Below, piece by piece: positions 43,235 through 52,533 of a stretch of DNA of 64,000 bases. Location of the stretch: positions 290,084-354,083 of the forward strand of contig NZ_KB912879.1 of the NCBI RefSeq assembly GCF_000383875.1, read 5' to 3'. Position 1 is the stretch's first letter; each line of letters begins with the position of its first letter. The DNA comes from Caldibacillus debilis DSM 16016. GTDB lineage: Bacteria; Bacillota; Bacilli; Bacillales; Caldibacillaceae. The translations under genes and the position numbers were made by a program. Below the pieces are notes generated by a model. It had not been told where the DNA came from. It saw only the letters and a list, made by a program, of their open reading frames with translations, and ran no database searches.

Positions 43235-43612
43235 GAACGTCACCTCGGCGCAAAAAATGTTTGTCTTTTTTACAAGTTAAAAACTTATTTTTTAAGAAGT
43301 ATAATGATTTTGTAATAATTGTTCAAGTGTAAATATTCTGTCTATTTTTCCCGAAACATGTCCAAGTTCGTCAGAACTCCGTCGAATTTTCTCTAATCTG
43401 CGCGCAAATGTTCGCTTTCTGTCATAAAAAAATCTATAAAACTTGTTAAAAATCCGGGGAAAAATCTTCTTTTTTAGGGGGGAATGCGGAAAAAACCGGC
43501 CGGCAGGAAAGGAAATTTTTATTTCATCGGATATTTATTGCATATTTTTCGTATCCCTTATATGATGAAAGCAAAATTTTCCAATGAAATCGAAAAGGAG
43601 GGGGAGCATAGG
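43235..43612. other. Divergent promoter region
   Basis: 378 bases between the appD-type gene (minus) and a small gene (plus). It is AT-rich, with an AAGTTAAAAACTT dyad near 43275 and several TATAAT-like stretches, but no operator that I can name. No gene is seen. Confidence 0.45.
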
Positions 43613-43795
43613 ATGGACGGCGGCAAGCGGAAGAAAAAAATCACGGATGCGGCCGCGTTCCAAGCGCCCGTGAAGGATTTTTCCGAATTGGACAGGATGC
43701 GCCTGATCGGGGAAGCTTTGCTTCTCGAATTTCTCATGGCGGAATTTTTCCGGGAAACCCATGAACCGAAAAAAATCCATTTTCGCTGCAAATAA
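43613..43795 (+). CDS. Small hypothetical protein, 60 residues
   Basis: ATG 43613 is well placed after AAGGAGGGGGA. The product begins MDGGKRKKKITDAAAFQAP and ends in FLMAEFFRETHEPKKIHFRCK, with a hydrophobic-acidic helix (LDRMRLIGEALLLEFLMAEFF) in the second half. There is no signal or membrane segment, only one cysteine near the end, and no family that I recognise. The good ribosome site and the codon usage support a real gene. It lies alone between two minus-strand operons. Confidence 0.55.
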   Translation: MDGGKRKKKITDAAAFQAPVKDFSELDRMRLIGEALLLEFLMAEFFRETHEPKKIHFRCK

Positions 43796-43851
43796 CGGGC
43801 CGAATGTTTCAGATAGAGGCAAGCCGTTCGGGACCTGCTTCCCGATACCGG

Positions 43852-43883
43852 AAAAAGGGAAAGGGCCGGCGGGCCTTTTCCCC
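43852..43883 (-). terminator. Terminator of the mannoside operon
   Basis: In the minus direction a stem GGGAAAAGGCCC / GGGCCCTTTCCC-like (43871-43882 with 43857-43867) is followed by TTTTT. It lies 108 bases past the stop of the DUF1861 gene. Confidence 0.65.
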
Positions 43884-43990
43884 TTTCATAAAAAAGGGCG
43901 AAGCGGCAGAGTCCCGGAAGCCCGTCGTTTCCCGTCGCGGGGGAAAAGTTCCGGAAACCCTTTATTGCTTCGCCCGAAAATCCATGTTTT

Positions 43991-44941
43991 TTACCTCTTT
44001 TCCCTTTCAAATTTGCCGAAGGGGTCGGCCATCGTAATCTTTTGCGCTTCCGCATCGCTGGTGCCCGCATACAGTTCGGCGGTGCCGTCGGGTTTGCGGA
44101 TGAGCCCGCCGCTGAACACCACATCGACGAGATCGCTCCGCTTCGCCGGTCCGGCAAGAAAATCGGATCTCGTCGCGATGATCTCCATCTCGGAAAACTC
44201 CAGCGTGTCCGGATTGAAGACGAAAACCATCGGATAATAATGGCGGTTGCCCTCCCCGTCGAAACAGGCGATATGGCCGAGGACGCCGATCCAGCCGTTG
44301 GCCAGCCGGTGCAATTCGTTGACACCGCCCCACTCTTCATCGGAAAACTGGCCCTCCAATATCGGCGCCTGTTCGATGGCTTCAACGGTCAAATCCTGAA
44401 GGGAAGGGATGCGGGTAAAACCGATTTTACCCCTTCCGCCCCGTTCTCCCTGGGGACGGGTGAAGACCCCTACCGAGCCGTCCTCCAGACCGATGAGGCG
44501 GATATCCTTCATCCCGTCGGGGCCCTTGGCAAATTCCTTCAAATCGGCGATTCTTTCTCCCCGATAAAAAACCGTCCGCCAGCTGAGGGAATCTTTCTTT
44601 TCCGGATGGGGAAAGATTTGCACCCCGCCGAAAACCAATTCCTTCCCGATCCTCGTGTAAAAGGGGTCCTGCAGCTGAAAGACGGGGGCGCCTTCCCGAG
44701 GCACCCATTCCCCGCCCCGGTTCACGAAAAAATACACTTCCGAATGTTCCTGATCCCGGGCTTCCACCCGGCCGGCGATCACCAATTCCCCTTCGTCCTC
44801 AAAAGGGGCGGTAATGTTGTAGACATCCCGGTTTCCGACCCCGCTGAAGACCATCTTTTCCGGCTGAAAAGGTTTCGGGGAAAGGCGATATTTTTCCAGC
44901 AGGCGGGCGCATGTGTTCACCCCGGTGTTTTTCGTAAACAT
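43991..44941 (-). CDS. DUF1861 family protein (five-bladed propeller, mannoside operon)
   Basis: A 316-residue protein of the DUF1861 family (PF08950), which is related in fold to GH43/GH130-type five-bladed propellers. Visible features are GNRDVYNITAPFEDEGELVIAGRVEARDQEHSEVYFF, FGGVQIFPHPE, KDIRLIGLEDGSVGVFTRPQG and FSGGLIRKPDGTAELYAGTSDAEAQKI. ATG 44941 follows AAAGGAGG; the longer frame from 44968 lacks a site. It is the last gene of the mannoside operon, so it may act on mannosyl sugars like the GH130 phosphorylase at 52534-53598. Its activity is not established. Confidence 0.8.
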   Translation of the reverse strand: MFTKNTGVNTCARLLEKYRLSPKPFQPEKMVFSGVGNRDVYNITAPFEDEGELVIAGRVEARDQEHSEVYFFVNRGGEWVPREGAPVFQLQDPFYTRIGKELVFGGVQIFPHPEKKDSLSWRTVFYRGERIADLKEFAKGPDGMKDIRLIGLEDGSVGVFTRPQGERGGRGKIGFTRIPSLQDLTVEAIEQAPILEGQFSDEEWGGVNELHRLANGWIGVLGHIACFDGEGNRHYYPMVFVFNPDTLEFSEMEIIATRSDFLAGPAKRSDLVDVVFSGGLIRKPDGTAELYAGTSDAEAQKITMADPFGKFEREKR

Positions 44942-45050
44942 CCGAAGCCTCCTTTTTCCGAAAAGCATTTATTAAAGATTATATTTAAAAATCTTATGTT
45001 CACAAGATCCGGGGAAGATTCCGTTTTTCCGCGGCTTTCAAGATCATCAA

Positions 45051-46667
45051 TCAGATTTTCACGATCACCCCTTCGAAGGGGGCGAGCTTCAGGGGTTCAT
45101 CCGGTCGGATGCGGCGCCTTTCGCCGGGAAACAGCCATTCGGATCCTTCCGAGAGGAAATCGCCGGCGGGAAAGGAGACGCTCCTTCCGTTAAAATTCAA
45201 CACGACCAAAATCTTTTCTTCCTGATGGGAGCGGATGTAAAAAATGACGCCGTCCCTTTCCCGCAAAACCCGGTAACGGCCGGCATGCAAAGCGGGAAAC
45301 GCCTTTCTCAGCCGGATGAGCCGCCGGTAATGGTTGAACAGGGAATCGGGATCCTTCCGTTGTCCTTCCACATGGACCGATTGGTCCGAAAGGGGAAGCC
45401 ACGGGGACGCGACGGAAAATCCCGCAAATTCGGAGCCGTCCCACTGCATCGGCGAACGGGATTTGTCCCTCCCCCTTTCGTTGGCGATCTTTAAAGCTTC
45501 TCCTTCCGTTTTCCCGCTCGCTATCGCCATTTCATAGGCGGCAATCCCCTGAACATCTTTCATTTTCTTTACATCATCCAAATACAAATCCCGCATGCCG
45601 ATCTCATCGCCGTAATAGATGAAGGGAATCCCCCTTGCCGTCAGCATCAGCGTGGCGATCAATTTGGCCGTCTCCACCTCATGGGGAGGCCGCCCGAAAC
45701 GGGAGATATGCCTGGACATATCGTGGCTGCTGAAAAACAACGTGGGAGTCTGTTCGTCCGTATAGGCTTCCTCCATCCTCTTCAATTCGGCAAAGATCCG
45801 CTTCACCGAAAACTTTTCCATGCTGCCCAAGTTAAAATTGAAAACCGCATCCAGAAGCCCCTTCCCGGAATACCTTTTTAAAATTTGCAAATCCTCCGAG
45901 CCGACTTCCCCGACCAAAAACGGTTCCGGACGGCGCCGGCATTCGGCGCAAATTTCCTGGACCGTCTCCAATATCCCTTCCTGATCCTTGTCGAAGCGGT
46001 GGATCTGCTCCCCCTTTTCATCATAAGGATTGTCGGGAAATTTTCCGCTCGTCTTCAAAAAATTGATCACATCGAACCGGAAACCGTCGACCCCTTTCGC
46101 CTGCCAAAAATCGATGACGGCAAACATCGCTTTTTTTACTTCCGGATTCGTCCAATTGAGATCCGCCTGATTTTTTGAAAAGGCGTGGTAATAATACTGT
46201 CCCGTCTTTTCATCATATTCCCAGGCGGATCCGCCGAAAAAGGATTCCCAATTGTTCGGCGGCGCGCCGCCGGCCGGATCTTTCCATATATACCAGTCCC
46301 TTTTCGGATGGTCTTTGGCGGATCTCGCTTCCTGGAACCAAGGGTGGCTCGTGGAAGTGTGGTTAAGCACGAGGTCGGCGATCACTCGGATGCCCCGGCG
46401 ATGGGCTTCCGCGATCAGCCGTTCGAAATCCGCCATCGTGCCGTAATCCCGATCGACGGCGAAATAATCGGAAATGTCGTAGCCGTTGTCAACCTTCGGC
46501 GACCGATAAAAAGGGGTAAGCCATATGCCGTCGATCCCCAGCTCCCGCAAATAATCGAGTTTGGAAATGATCCCTTGGATATCCCCGATCCCGTCGTTAT
46601 TGCCGTCGCAAAAACTCGGCACATAAATTTCGTAAAATACCGCCTTTTTCCACCAGGGCAAGCTCAT
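45051..46667 (-). CDS. GH13 alpha-glucosidase / oligo-1,6-glucosidase type
   Basis: A 538-residue cytoplasmic alpha-amylase-superfamily enzyme (no signal). Typical elements are WWKKAVFYEIYVPSFCDGNNDGIGDIQGIISKLDYLRELGIDGIWLTPFY, VIADLVLNHTS, GFRFDVINF (nucleophile Asp199), FLVGEVG (acid/base Glu254) and SSHD (Asp316). The last motif is usually NHD, so the SSHD variant is unusual. Oligo-1,6-glucosidase, alpha-glucosidase and trehalose-6-phosphate hydrolase share this layout. The GH13 enzyme sits between DUF1861 and a beta-mannosidase, an unusual partner for mannan enzymes, and may process glucose-containing oligosaccharides taken up by the same importer. ATG 46667 follows AAGGAGC. Confidence 0.85.
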   Translation of the reverse strand: MSLPWWKKAVFYEIYVPSFCDGNNDGIGDIQGIISKLDYLRELGIDGIWLTPFYRSPKVDNGYDISDYFAVDRDYGTMADFERLIAEAHRRGIRVIADLVLNHTSTSHPWFQEARSAKDHPKRDWYIWKDPAGGAPPNNWESFFGGSAWEYDEKTGQYYYHAFSKNQADLNWTNPEVKKAMFAVIDFWQAKGVDGFRFDVINFLKTSGKFPDNPYDEKGEQIHRFDKDQEGILETVQEICAECRRRPEPFLVGEVGSEDLQILKRYSGKGLLDAVFNFNLGSMEKFSVKRIFAELKRMEEAYTDEQTPTLFFSSHDMSRHISRFGRPPHEVETAKLIATLMLTARGIPFIYYGDEIGMRDLYLDDVKKMKDVQGIAAYEMAIASGKTEGEALKIANERGRDKSRSPMQWDGSEFAGFSVASPWLPLSDQSVHVEGQRKDPDSLFNHYRRLIRLRKAFPALHAGRYRVLRERDGVIFYIRSHQEEKILVVLNFNGRSVSFPAGDFLSEGSEWLFPGERRRIRPDEPLKLAPFEGVIVKI

Positions 46668-46744
46668 GGTCCAGCTCCTTTTCCACAAGGATTGTCCTTT
46701 TTGCGTTCACCCCGCCGGCCGTTCCCGGAGGCGTCCGGCGCTTT

Positions 46745-49267
46745 TCATCCTTCCTCCCCGTCCGTTCCGTTTACCGCGGAAACGGTCAAATATTCCAAAG
46801 CGACCGCTCCCCCGTCCAAAGACGCGATTTTTACCCGTTTTTCTTCCCCCGGAAGCAGATCGAAGAAATTGTCGGAAAAGAGGATGCCTTCCCCGGGGAC
46901 ATCCAGATGGACAAAGCGGGCGAAGCGGTCGGTGCGGACCGTGATTTCGCCTTTTTCCGGATCCTTCCGGACGTCCAATTTTGCCTTCGGCAAGTCCAAC
47001 TCCTTATGGTTCCGGAGATAGTGGAAATTGTCTTCCGCCCTTTGTCCGAGGGATTTCAAACGGATGACGGCCCGTTCCGCCGGGCATCCTCGCAAAATCT
47101 CCGCCTCCGCCAATTCGGCAATGAAGGCGGACCGCCCGGCTTCCGCGGACACGGGAAAGGTCTTCGCGAAGATCCGCCCGCCGTAAAAATCATGGACTTC
47201 CAAAAGGAGGGTGTCTTCGATTTTCTCCCGGCTGTCATTCGTCACCCAGATTTTCAAATTTTCCCCCGGGTCATGCTCCACGGAGTAGTGGAAAGGGGCG
47301 AAAAATTTTTTGCTGTAGTAGTAGGAAGCCTTCGGCAGCAGGCAATAATCGATCATCGACCAGCTCGTTCCCGGCCAGCAATCGTTGAGCTGCCAGATCA
47401 GCGCCCCGCTCGTTTCCGGCATGTTGCGCCGGTAATGCTCCACCCCGTATTTCAGCCCTTCCGCCTGGGTCATCATGGAAAAATAGAAATATTCCCGGAA
47501 ATCCTTCGGGATTCCCGTGAAGCCTTCCATCAGCAGGAATCCCTTTTCCTGGTGGAAGTCCTTGTTCCGGTAGGAAAGCTCCCCGCTTCCCAAATGCAGG
47601 CTGCCGGGCGGGAGGTATTTTTCCAAGGTGTGCCGGTTGGCCGAGGCGTGGATGCCGAATTCGCTGGAGAAACGGGTCCGGTCCTTCCGGAAATTGCGGA
47701 AGGAAACCCCTTCAGGGGTCAAGTTTTGCCCCAAATTCTCGCCGAACTTCCGCGGCTCGACGTTTCCGTGCCAAACTTGCCAATTGTGCCGGTCGCCTTC
47801 CTCCTGGGAATTGTGGTCGTTCCCTCCGTAGGGGGAGCTGGGCCAGTATGGGCGGGAAGGATCCAGCCGCGCCAACAATTCCGGAATCAGCTCATGATAA
47901 ATTTTTTCCCCGTAAAAGGGGGTCCGGATCTCCCCGGCGGAGACGCCGACCTCATACAGCCAATCGTTTTCGTTGTTCCCGCACCACAGGGCGAGGCACG
48001 GGTGGTTTCGGAGCCGGCGGATCACGGCGGCTACTTCTTTCCGGACGTTTTCCATAAAATTCCGGTTGTAATCGGGATACAGGGCGCAGGCGAACATGAA
48101 ATCCTGCCAAACGAGTATCCCCTGGCGGTCGCACTCCCGGTAAAAGACTTCCTTTTCGTAAATGCCTCCGCCCCAGACGCGGAGCATGTTCATGTTCGCT
48201 TCCTTCGCCAGCCGGATCAAATGCTTGTACCGGGATTCGGGCGCGGATCCCAAAAGGAGATCCACCGGTATCCAGTTGGCGCCTTTGGCGAACAGTTCCT
48301 TCCCGTTCAGAACGAAGGTAAACCGCGGTTTTCCCTTTTCGTCTTCCCTTTTCAGCCCGATCGTCCGGATCCCGATCTCCGTTTCCCGCCGGTCGACGGT
48401 TTCCCCGTCCGCCATCAAACGGACGGTCAAACGGTAAAGATGGGGTTCGCCCAGATCGTGGGTCCACCAGAGTTTCGGATTTCGGATTTGAAGGGTGGCC
48501 TCCATCCGGTCTCCGTCCATGGCGGACGTTCTTGCGGTCACTTCTTCCCCGCCTTTTTCCAGGCTGATTTCCGCGGCCAACGGCAGCCCGTTCACGAATG
48601 TTTTTACCTGAATTTCGACGTTTACTTCCGCCGAATGGGCGTCGGCCTTTAACGTCCGGGCATAGACGCTTTCAATCTTCGCCCGTTTTCTTCTCTCCAG
48701 CCGCACCGCTTGCCATATTCCGGCGGAAACGAGCGGCGGGCACCAGTCCCAGCCGAATTGGTACTGGGCCTTGCGAACCCAGATCCGGTCCTTCGAAAAA
48801 CCGGACCAATAGTTTTTTTCCTTCCCCTTCACCCGGTCCGCCACGGGAGAAAATTTGACCGCCAAGACGTTTCTTCCCTTCCGGATTTCCCTCGTCACAT
48901 CGAAGATGTGGGGGATGAACATATTTTCGGCGGTCCCCAGTTCCTTCCCGTTCAAATAGACGGTGGCGAAGGTGTCCAAACCTTCAAAAATCAGTTCGAG
49001 CCTTTCATCCTTTGCCGGTTCTTTCCCGTCAAAGGCAAATTCCGTCCGGTACCACCATACCTTCCTTTCCACCCACCGGCATTTCTGGTCGTTATGGCCG
49101 AAATAGGGGTGATCGATGAGGCCGTTTTCCAACAAGGTGGAATGGACATCGCCGGGGACTTTTGCCGGCAGCCAAAAATGGTCGGTGTAATCGGGGTCGG
49201 CGACCGCAAGGTCCGGCACCTCCCCTTCGTCAAACCAGCGGATCTTCCAGTTGTCATGGATGAGCAA
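46745..49267 (-). CDS. Beta-mannosidase, glycoside hydrolase family 2
   Basis: An 840-residue cytoplasmic GH2 enzyme that removes mannose from beta-linked mannosides. The beta-mannosidase-type start NWKIRWFDEGEVPD, AKVPGDVHSTLLENGLIDHPYFGHND and the sugar-binding domain are followed by a TIM barrel with WCGNNENDWLYE (acid/base Glu433) and RFSSEFGIHAS (nucleophile Glu536), then TSGALIWQLNDCWPGTSWSMIDY. The start is TTG 49267, 7 bases after AAAGGGAGG; codons upstream in the same frame lack a site. It is encoded directly behind the importer permeases and works with the GH130 phosphorylase on mannooligosaccharides. Confidence 0.92.
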   Translation of the reverse strand: MLIHDNWKIRWFDEGEVPDLAVADPDYTDHFWLPAKVPGDVHSTLLENGLIDHPYFGHNDQKCRWVERKVWWYRTEFAFDGKEPAKDERLELIFEGLDTFATVYLNGKELGTAENMFIPHIFDVTREIRKGRNVLAVKFSPVADRVKGKEKNYWSGFSKDRIWVRKAQYQFGWDWCPPLVSAGIWQAVRLERRKRAKIESVYARTLKADAHSAEVNVEIQVKTFVNGLPLAAEISLEKGGEEVTARTSAMDGDRMEATLQIRNPKLWWTHDLGEPHLYRLTVRLMADGETVDRRETEIGIRTIGLKREDEKGKPRFTFVLNGKELFAKGANWIPVDLLLGSAPESRYKHLIRLAKEANMNMLRVWGGGIYEKEVFYRECDRQGILVWQDFMFACALYPDYNRNFMENVRKEVAAVIRRLRNHPCLALWCGNNENDWLYEVGVSAGEIRTPFYGEKIYHELIPELLARLDPSRPYWPSSPYGGNDHNSQEEGDRHNWQVWHGNVEPRKFGENLGQNLTPEGVSFRNFRKDRTRFSSEFGIHASANRHTLEKYLPPGSLHLGSGELSYRNKDFHQEKGFLLMEGFTGIPKDFREYFYFSMMTQAEGLKYGVEHYRRNMPETSGALIWQLNDCWPGTSWSMIDYCLLPKASYYYSKKFFAPFHYSVEHDPGENLKIWVTNDSREKIEDTLLLEVHDFYGGRIFAKTFPVSAEAGRSAFIAELAEAEILRGCPAERAVIRLKSLGQRAEDNFHYLRNHKELDLPKAKLDVRKDPEKGEITVRTDRFARFVHLDVPGEGILFSDNFFDLLPGEEKRVKIASLDGGAVALEYLTVSAVNGTDGEEG

Positions 49268-49357
49268 ATCGCATTCCTCCCTTTCCAAAAAAGCGGACTG
49301 TTCCCTCCGACGGAAGCCGGCGCCCTCGGCAGAACCCGAACCCGTGGGCAAAAAGGT

Positions 49358-50188
49358 TCACTTCAAGACAAAATCCATGCCCTTCTTGAAGTTTCTGCTG
49401 AAGATGATGAACAGGATCAAGATCGGCAGCGTGAGGAGCACCGATGCCGCGTACATCGGACCCGGATAAGCGCCGTACGGCCCGAACATCTGCGCCAGAA
49501 GCACGTTTAACGTCTTCAGATTTTCATCGTTGACGACCAGCATGTCCCACAACAATTCCACCCATCTTTCCATGAACAAAAACAGGAAAATGATCGTCGT
49601 AATCGACTTGGACATGGGCAGAATGATGCTGATGATGATCCTGAACGTGCCGGCGCCGTCGATCTTCGCCGCCTCGATCACCTCATTGGGGATGCTCCGG
49701 AAATAGTTCGTGTACATGAAGATGGCCCATAAACTGACCGCCTTCGGCAGGATCATCGCCCAATAGGTGTCGTACAGCCCGAAATGGCGGATGATCAAAA
49801 ACAGCGGGATCAACAGGATGACCGCCGGATAAAACATTTGGAACAGGATGACGTTGTTGATAAAACCGCTTCCTTTAAACTTTATCTTCGTCAAGGAGTA
49901 ACCGACCAGCACCGCCGTAGCCATCATCAAAAAGGTCGACGACAGGGTGACGATGATGCTGTTGAAAAAGGCGCGCAGCCACGGCCGGGGCAAAACGGTA
50001 TCCCCTCCGCCGAACAGCCATTCATAGGACCGCAAAGTCAGCCTGGAAGGGATGATCTTTTTGTCCACCTCATCCCAAGGCGCAAGGGATCCCAGCACCA
50101 TGTAAACATACGGAAAAACCATGATGATCAGGATCGCAAAAGCCAAAACATACAGCAGGAAGGTTTTCAATTTTTTACTCCCAGCCAT
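49358..50188 (-). CDS. Sugar ABC permease, MalG/GanQ type
   Basis: A 276-residue CUT1-family permease with six membrane segments: FLLYVLAFAILIIMVFPYVYMVLGS at the N-terminus, SIIVTLSSTFLMMATAVLVGYSL, and the EAA loop PNEVIEAAKIDGAGTFRIIISIILPMSK near 175. ATG 50188 is preferred over GTG 50197. It overlaps the preceding permease by 14 bases. It lacks a partner ATPase in the cluster, so a shared MsmX-like ATPase encoded elsewhere would be needed. Confidence 0.9.
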   Translation of the reverse strand: MAGSKKLKTFLLYVLAFAILIIMVFPYVYMVLGSLAPWDEVDKKIIPSRLTLRSYEWLFGGGDTVLPRPWLRAFFNSIIVTLSSTFLMMATAVLVGYSLTKIKFKGSGFINNVILFQMFYPAVILLIPLFLIIRHFGLYDTYWAMILPKAVSLWAIFMYTNYFRSIPNEVIEAAKIDGAGTFRIIISIILPMSKSITTIIFLFLFMERWVELLWDMLVVNDENLKTLNVLLAQMFGPYGAYPGPMYAASVLLTLPILILFIIFSRNFKKGMDFVLK

Positions 50189-51050
50189 GCCGTTCACCCC
50201 ACTTTTCCAGCACCTTTTTGAACACGAAGATGGACAGGAAGGTCACGACGGAGTTGATGACGGCAATTGCGGTACCGTATCCGGCGTTCAATTTTTCAAA
50301 GGCCTGGTTGTAAATTTCCAGCTGCCACGTGTGGGTGGCGTTGTCCGGCCCGCCGCCCGTCAAGACATAGGGTTCGGTGAAGATGCCGAACATCAGCCCC
50401 ACCGCCAGGATCGTGACCGTGTAAAAGGAAGGGTACAGCATCGGAATCGTGATGTACCAAAACCTTTTCCAGCCGACGGCCCCGTCGATGGCGGCGGATT
50501 CGTAAATTTCCTTCGGGATGCTTTCCAGGCCGGATAAAAACAAAAGGGCATAATACCCGACAAATTTCCACGCCATCATAAGGGAGATCACGAGGGGAGC
50601 CAATACCGGGGAACCGAGCCAGTCGACATCCAGCCCGAATTCCCGCAACTTTTCGTTAAATGGGCTGTTGTAGGACAAAATCCCGTTGATGACGACGGAG
50701 GCGGCAACCCCCGAAGCCAGGTAGGGCAAGAAATAGCCGACGGAAAACAGGCCTTTCAGCCGCGGCAGCGAATGGATGAGATAGGCCAAAAAGAGGGAGC
50801 CGGCGATGACGATCGGCACAAACATCAGCATGAACTTGTACGTCACGAAGAATGCGGCCTTCACGGTATCGCTCGTCAGGGCCTCCATAAAATTGCGGAA
50901 GCCGACGAATTCGTATTCCGGGGAGATGATGTTCCAGTTGGTAAAGGCCAAAAAGGCCGCCCACACCATCGGGATGACAAAAAAGATCAGCGTATAGATG
51001 AGGTATGGGCTGGCGAAAAGCCAACCCAGCCTCGCTGCTTTTTTATTCAT
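50175..51050 (-). CDS. Sugar ABC permease, MalF/UgpA type
   Basis: A 291-residue CUT1-family permease with six membrane segments. Landmarks are GWLFASPYLIYTLIFFVIPMVWAAFLAFTNW near the N-terminus and the EAA loop PKEIYESAAIDGAVGWKRFWYITIPMLYPS near 195, followed by FTEPYVLTGGGPDNATHTWQLEIYNQAF. ATG 51050 comes one base after the binding-protein stop, so the genes are coupled. It pairs with the next permease to import the mannoside. Confidence 0.9.
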   Translation of the reverse strand: MNKKAARLGWLFASPYLIYTLIFFVIPMVWAAFLAFTNWNIISPEYEFVGFRNFMEALTSDTVKAAFFVTYKFMLMFVPIVIAGSLFLAYLIHSLPRLKGLFSVGYFLPYLASGVAASVVINGILSYNSPFNEKLREFGLDVDWLGSPVLAPLVISLMMAWKFVGYYALLFLSGLESIPKEIYESAAIDGAVGWKRFWYITIPMLYPSFYTVTILAVGLMFGIFTEPYVLTGGGPDNATHTWQLEIYNQAFEKLNAGYGTAIAVINSVVTFLSIFVFKKVLEKWGERHGWE

Positions 51051-52370
51051 TTATTTCAACACCCCGTTGATGGCGTTCACCATGTCGTCCCATGCTTTTT
51101 CGGGGTCCTTGCCGCTCTTGATGACCGGATTCAAAGCGGCCTTTCCGATTTGTTCCTGAATTTCCACCATCTTTTCGTTGTCGATCGGAGGAATGGCGTT
51201 CGGAATGTTTTCCGCATACATTTTCAGCTGCGGATTCTCATTCAGATAGGAAACAAAGGCATCGTTGGTCGACAGGTCATCCCGGGCAGGCGGCAGGTTG
51301 GTGTCTTTGAACCAGGCCAAATCGTTCTCGGGATTCGAAAAGACCCACTTCACGAAATCGAAGGCGGCCTGCTGCTGTTCTTTGGAAGCCTGGGCATAGA
51401 TGACAAGCCCTTTCGTATCGGCAAAAGTTTTCGCATTGGCCGGGTCGGCATCGTCCGGAACCGGCGGCAATGACAGGGCGTAGGTTTCATTGTATTTCAT
51501 CTTCGGGAATTTTTCCGCCCAATAGGGGAAGGTCCAGGGACCGAGATCCACCATGATGGCCGTTCCGGTTTCAAAGGGATCCTTCGCGGCCTTTGTCAGC
51601 AAGAGATCATTTTCCTGCAAATCCTTGAAAAATTGCAAGGTTTTCACGCCGGCATCCTTATCGGCGACGAAGTTGTTGCCTTCCATGAAGTTTCCGCCGC
51701 CGGAAGCCGCATTGTAGAGCATGAAGAAGTCAAACCATCTGGCCCACCAGGTCGGCTGGACCAAATCGGGACGGGCCCATAAGAATTTCTTCGGATATTT
51801 TTCTTTCAATTTTTTGCCCACTTCCAGGACTTGGCTGTACGTTTTCGGCGGTTCATTGTAGCCCAATTCCTTCAAAATGTCGAGCCGCCAGCCGAACAGC
51901 ATGGCATTGGAATAGATCGGCAAAACATATTGATGGCCGTCGGCAAATTTCCAGGTGGAAATCGTTTTTTCCATCTTTCTTTCGCTGATTAATTCGTCAT
52001 AGCCCTCGAATTCTTCCAATGGCACAATCGCTTTGCTGGCCGCCAGCTGGGCAGCGAACCCCCGGGAGATGTTTTCGGAGATGGCAGGGGCGCTACCCGA
52101 AGCGATGGCCGTTTGGATTCCCGCCTCGGAAGACGGACTTTCGGGCATCGGCGAGACCTTGATCTTCACGTTTTTATTTTCTTTCATATAGGCATCGGCC
52201 ATCTTTTTCCAAAACGCTTCCTGGGTCGGGTTCGGAGCCGCCCAAAACTCAAACTCGACGACACCTTTCTTTTTGGAAGTACCGGTTTCCTTGCTCCCCT
52301 TTCCGCTGCATCCCGCAAGCAAAAGCAAGAGCGCAAGCATCAAGGCGAACCATTTTCGACAGGCTTTCAT
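51051..52370 (-). CDS. Sugar-binding lipoprotein (SBP family 1)
   Basis: A 439-residue extracellular solute-binding lipoprotein: basic MKACRKWF, hydrophobic core, lipobox LLAGC (Cys21). The ligand-binding region shows EFEFWAAPNPTQEAFWKKMADAYMKENKNVKIKV and AIMVDLGPWTFPYWAEKFPKMKYN, typical of CUT1 oligosaccharide-binding proteins. It is preceded by GGGAGAAAAGG and followed at once by the first permease. It likely binds mannooligosaccharides or mannosyl-glucose, judging only from the enzymes in the operon. Confidence 0.9.
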   Translation of the reverse strand: MKACRKWFALMLALLLLLAGCSGKGSKETGTSKKKGVVEFEFWAAPNPTQEAFWKKMADAYMKENKNVKIKVSPMPESPSSEAGIQTAIASGSAPAISENISRGFAAQLAASKAIVPLEEFEGYDELISERKMEKTISTWKFADGHQYVLPIYSNAMLFGWRLDILKELGYNEPPKTYSQVLEVGKKLKEKYPKKFLWARPDLVQPTWWARWFDFFMLYNAASGGGNFMEGNNFVADKDAGVKTLQFFKDLQENDLLLTKAAKDPFETGTAIMVDLGPWTFPYWAEKFPKMKYNETYALSLPPVPDDADPANAKTFADTKGLVIYAQASKEQQQAAFDFVKWVFSNPENDLAWFKDTNLPPARDDLSTNDAFVSYLNENPQLKMYAENIPNAIPPIDNEKMVEIQEQIGKAALNPVIKSGKDPEKAWDDMVNAINGVLK

Positions 52371-52477
52371 TTCCTTTTCTCCCCCTATCTTTTAAATTTT
52401 TTATTTTACAGCCGTCAAAGCTTTCAGCCGCGCCCGGCCAGAACTTTGGCGGCTGCCGCAAACGCATTCAAATTCCC

Positions 52478-52517
52478 GGAAAGGGGCTTCCCGCCAGGCG
52501 GGAAGCGGATTTCCGGA
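52478..52517 (-). terminator. Long stem-loop between GH130 and binding-protein genes
   Basis: A perfect 10-bp inner stem, GCTTCCCGCC / GGCGGGAAGC (52487-52496 and 52498-52507), is extended by outer arms CCGGAAA (52478-52484) and TTTCCGG (about 52511-52517). With no T-run, it is an intercistronic processing or stabilising structure between the phosphorylase and the highly needed binding protein. Confidence 0.6.
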
Positions 52518-52533
52518 AAGGGATGCGGGCCGG

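Noticed and set aside
46907-48652. 581-codon plus-strand open frame
   Set aside because: It lies wholly antisense to the GH2 beta-mannosidase, which has intact catalytic motifs. The long open frame is a by-product of high GC and codon bias.
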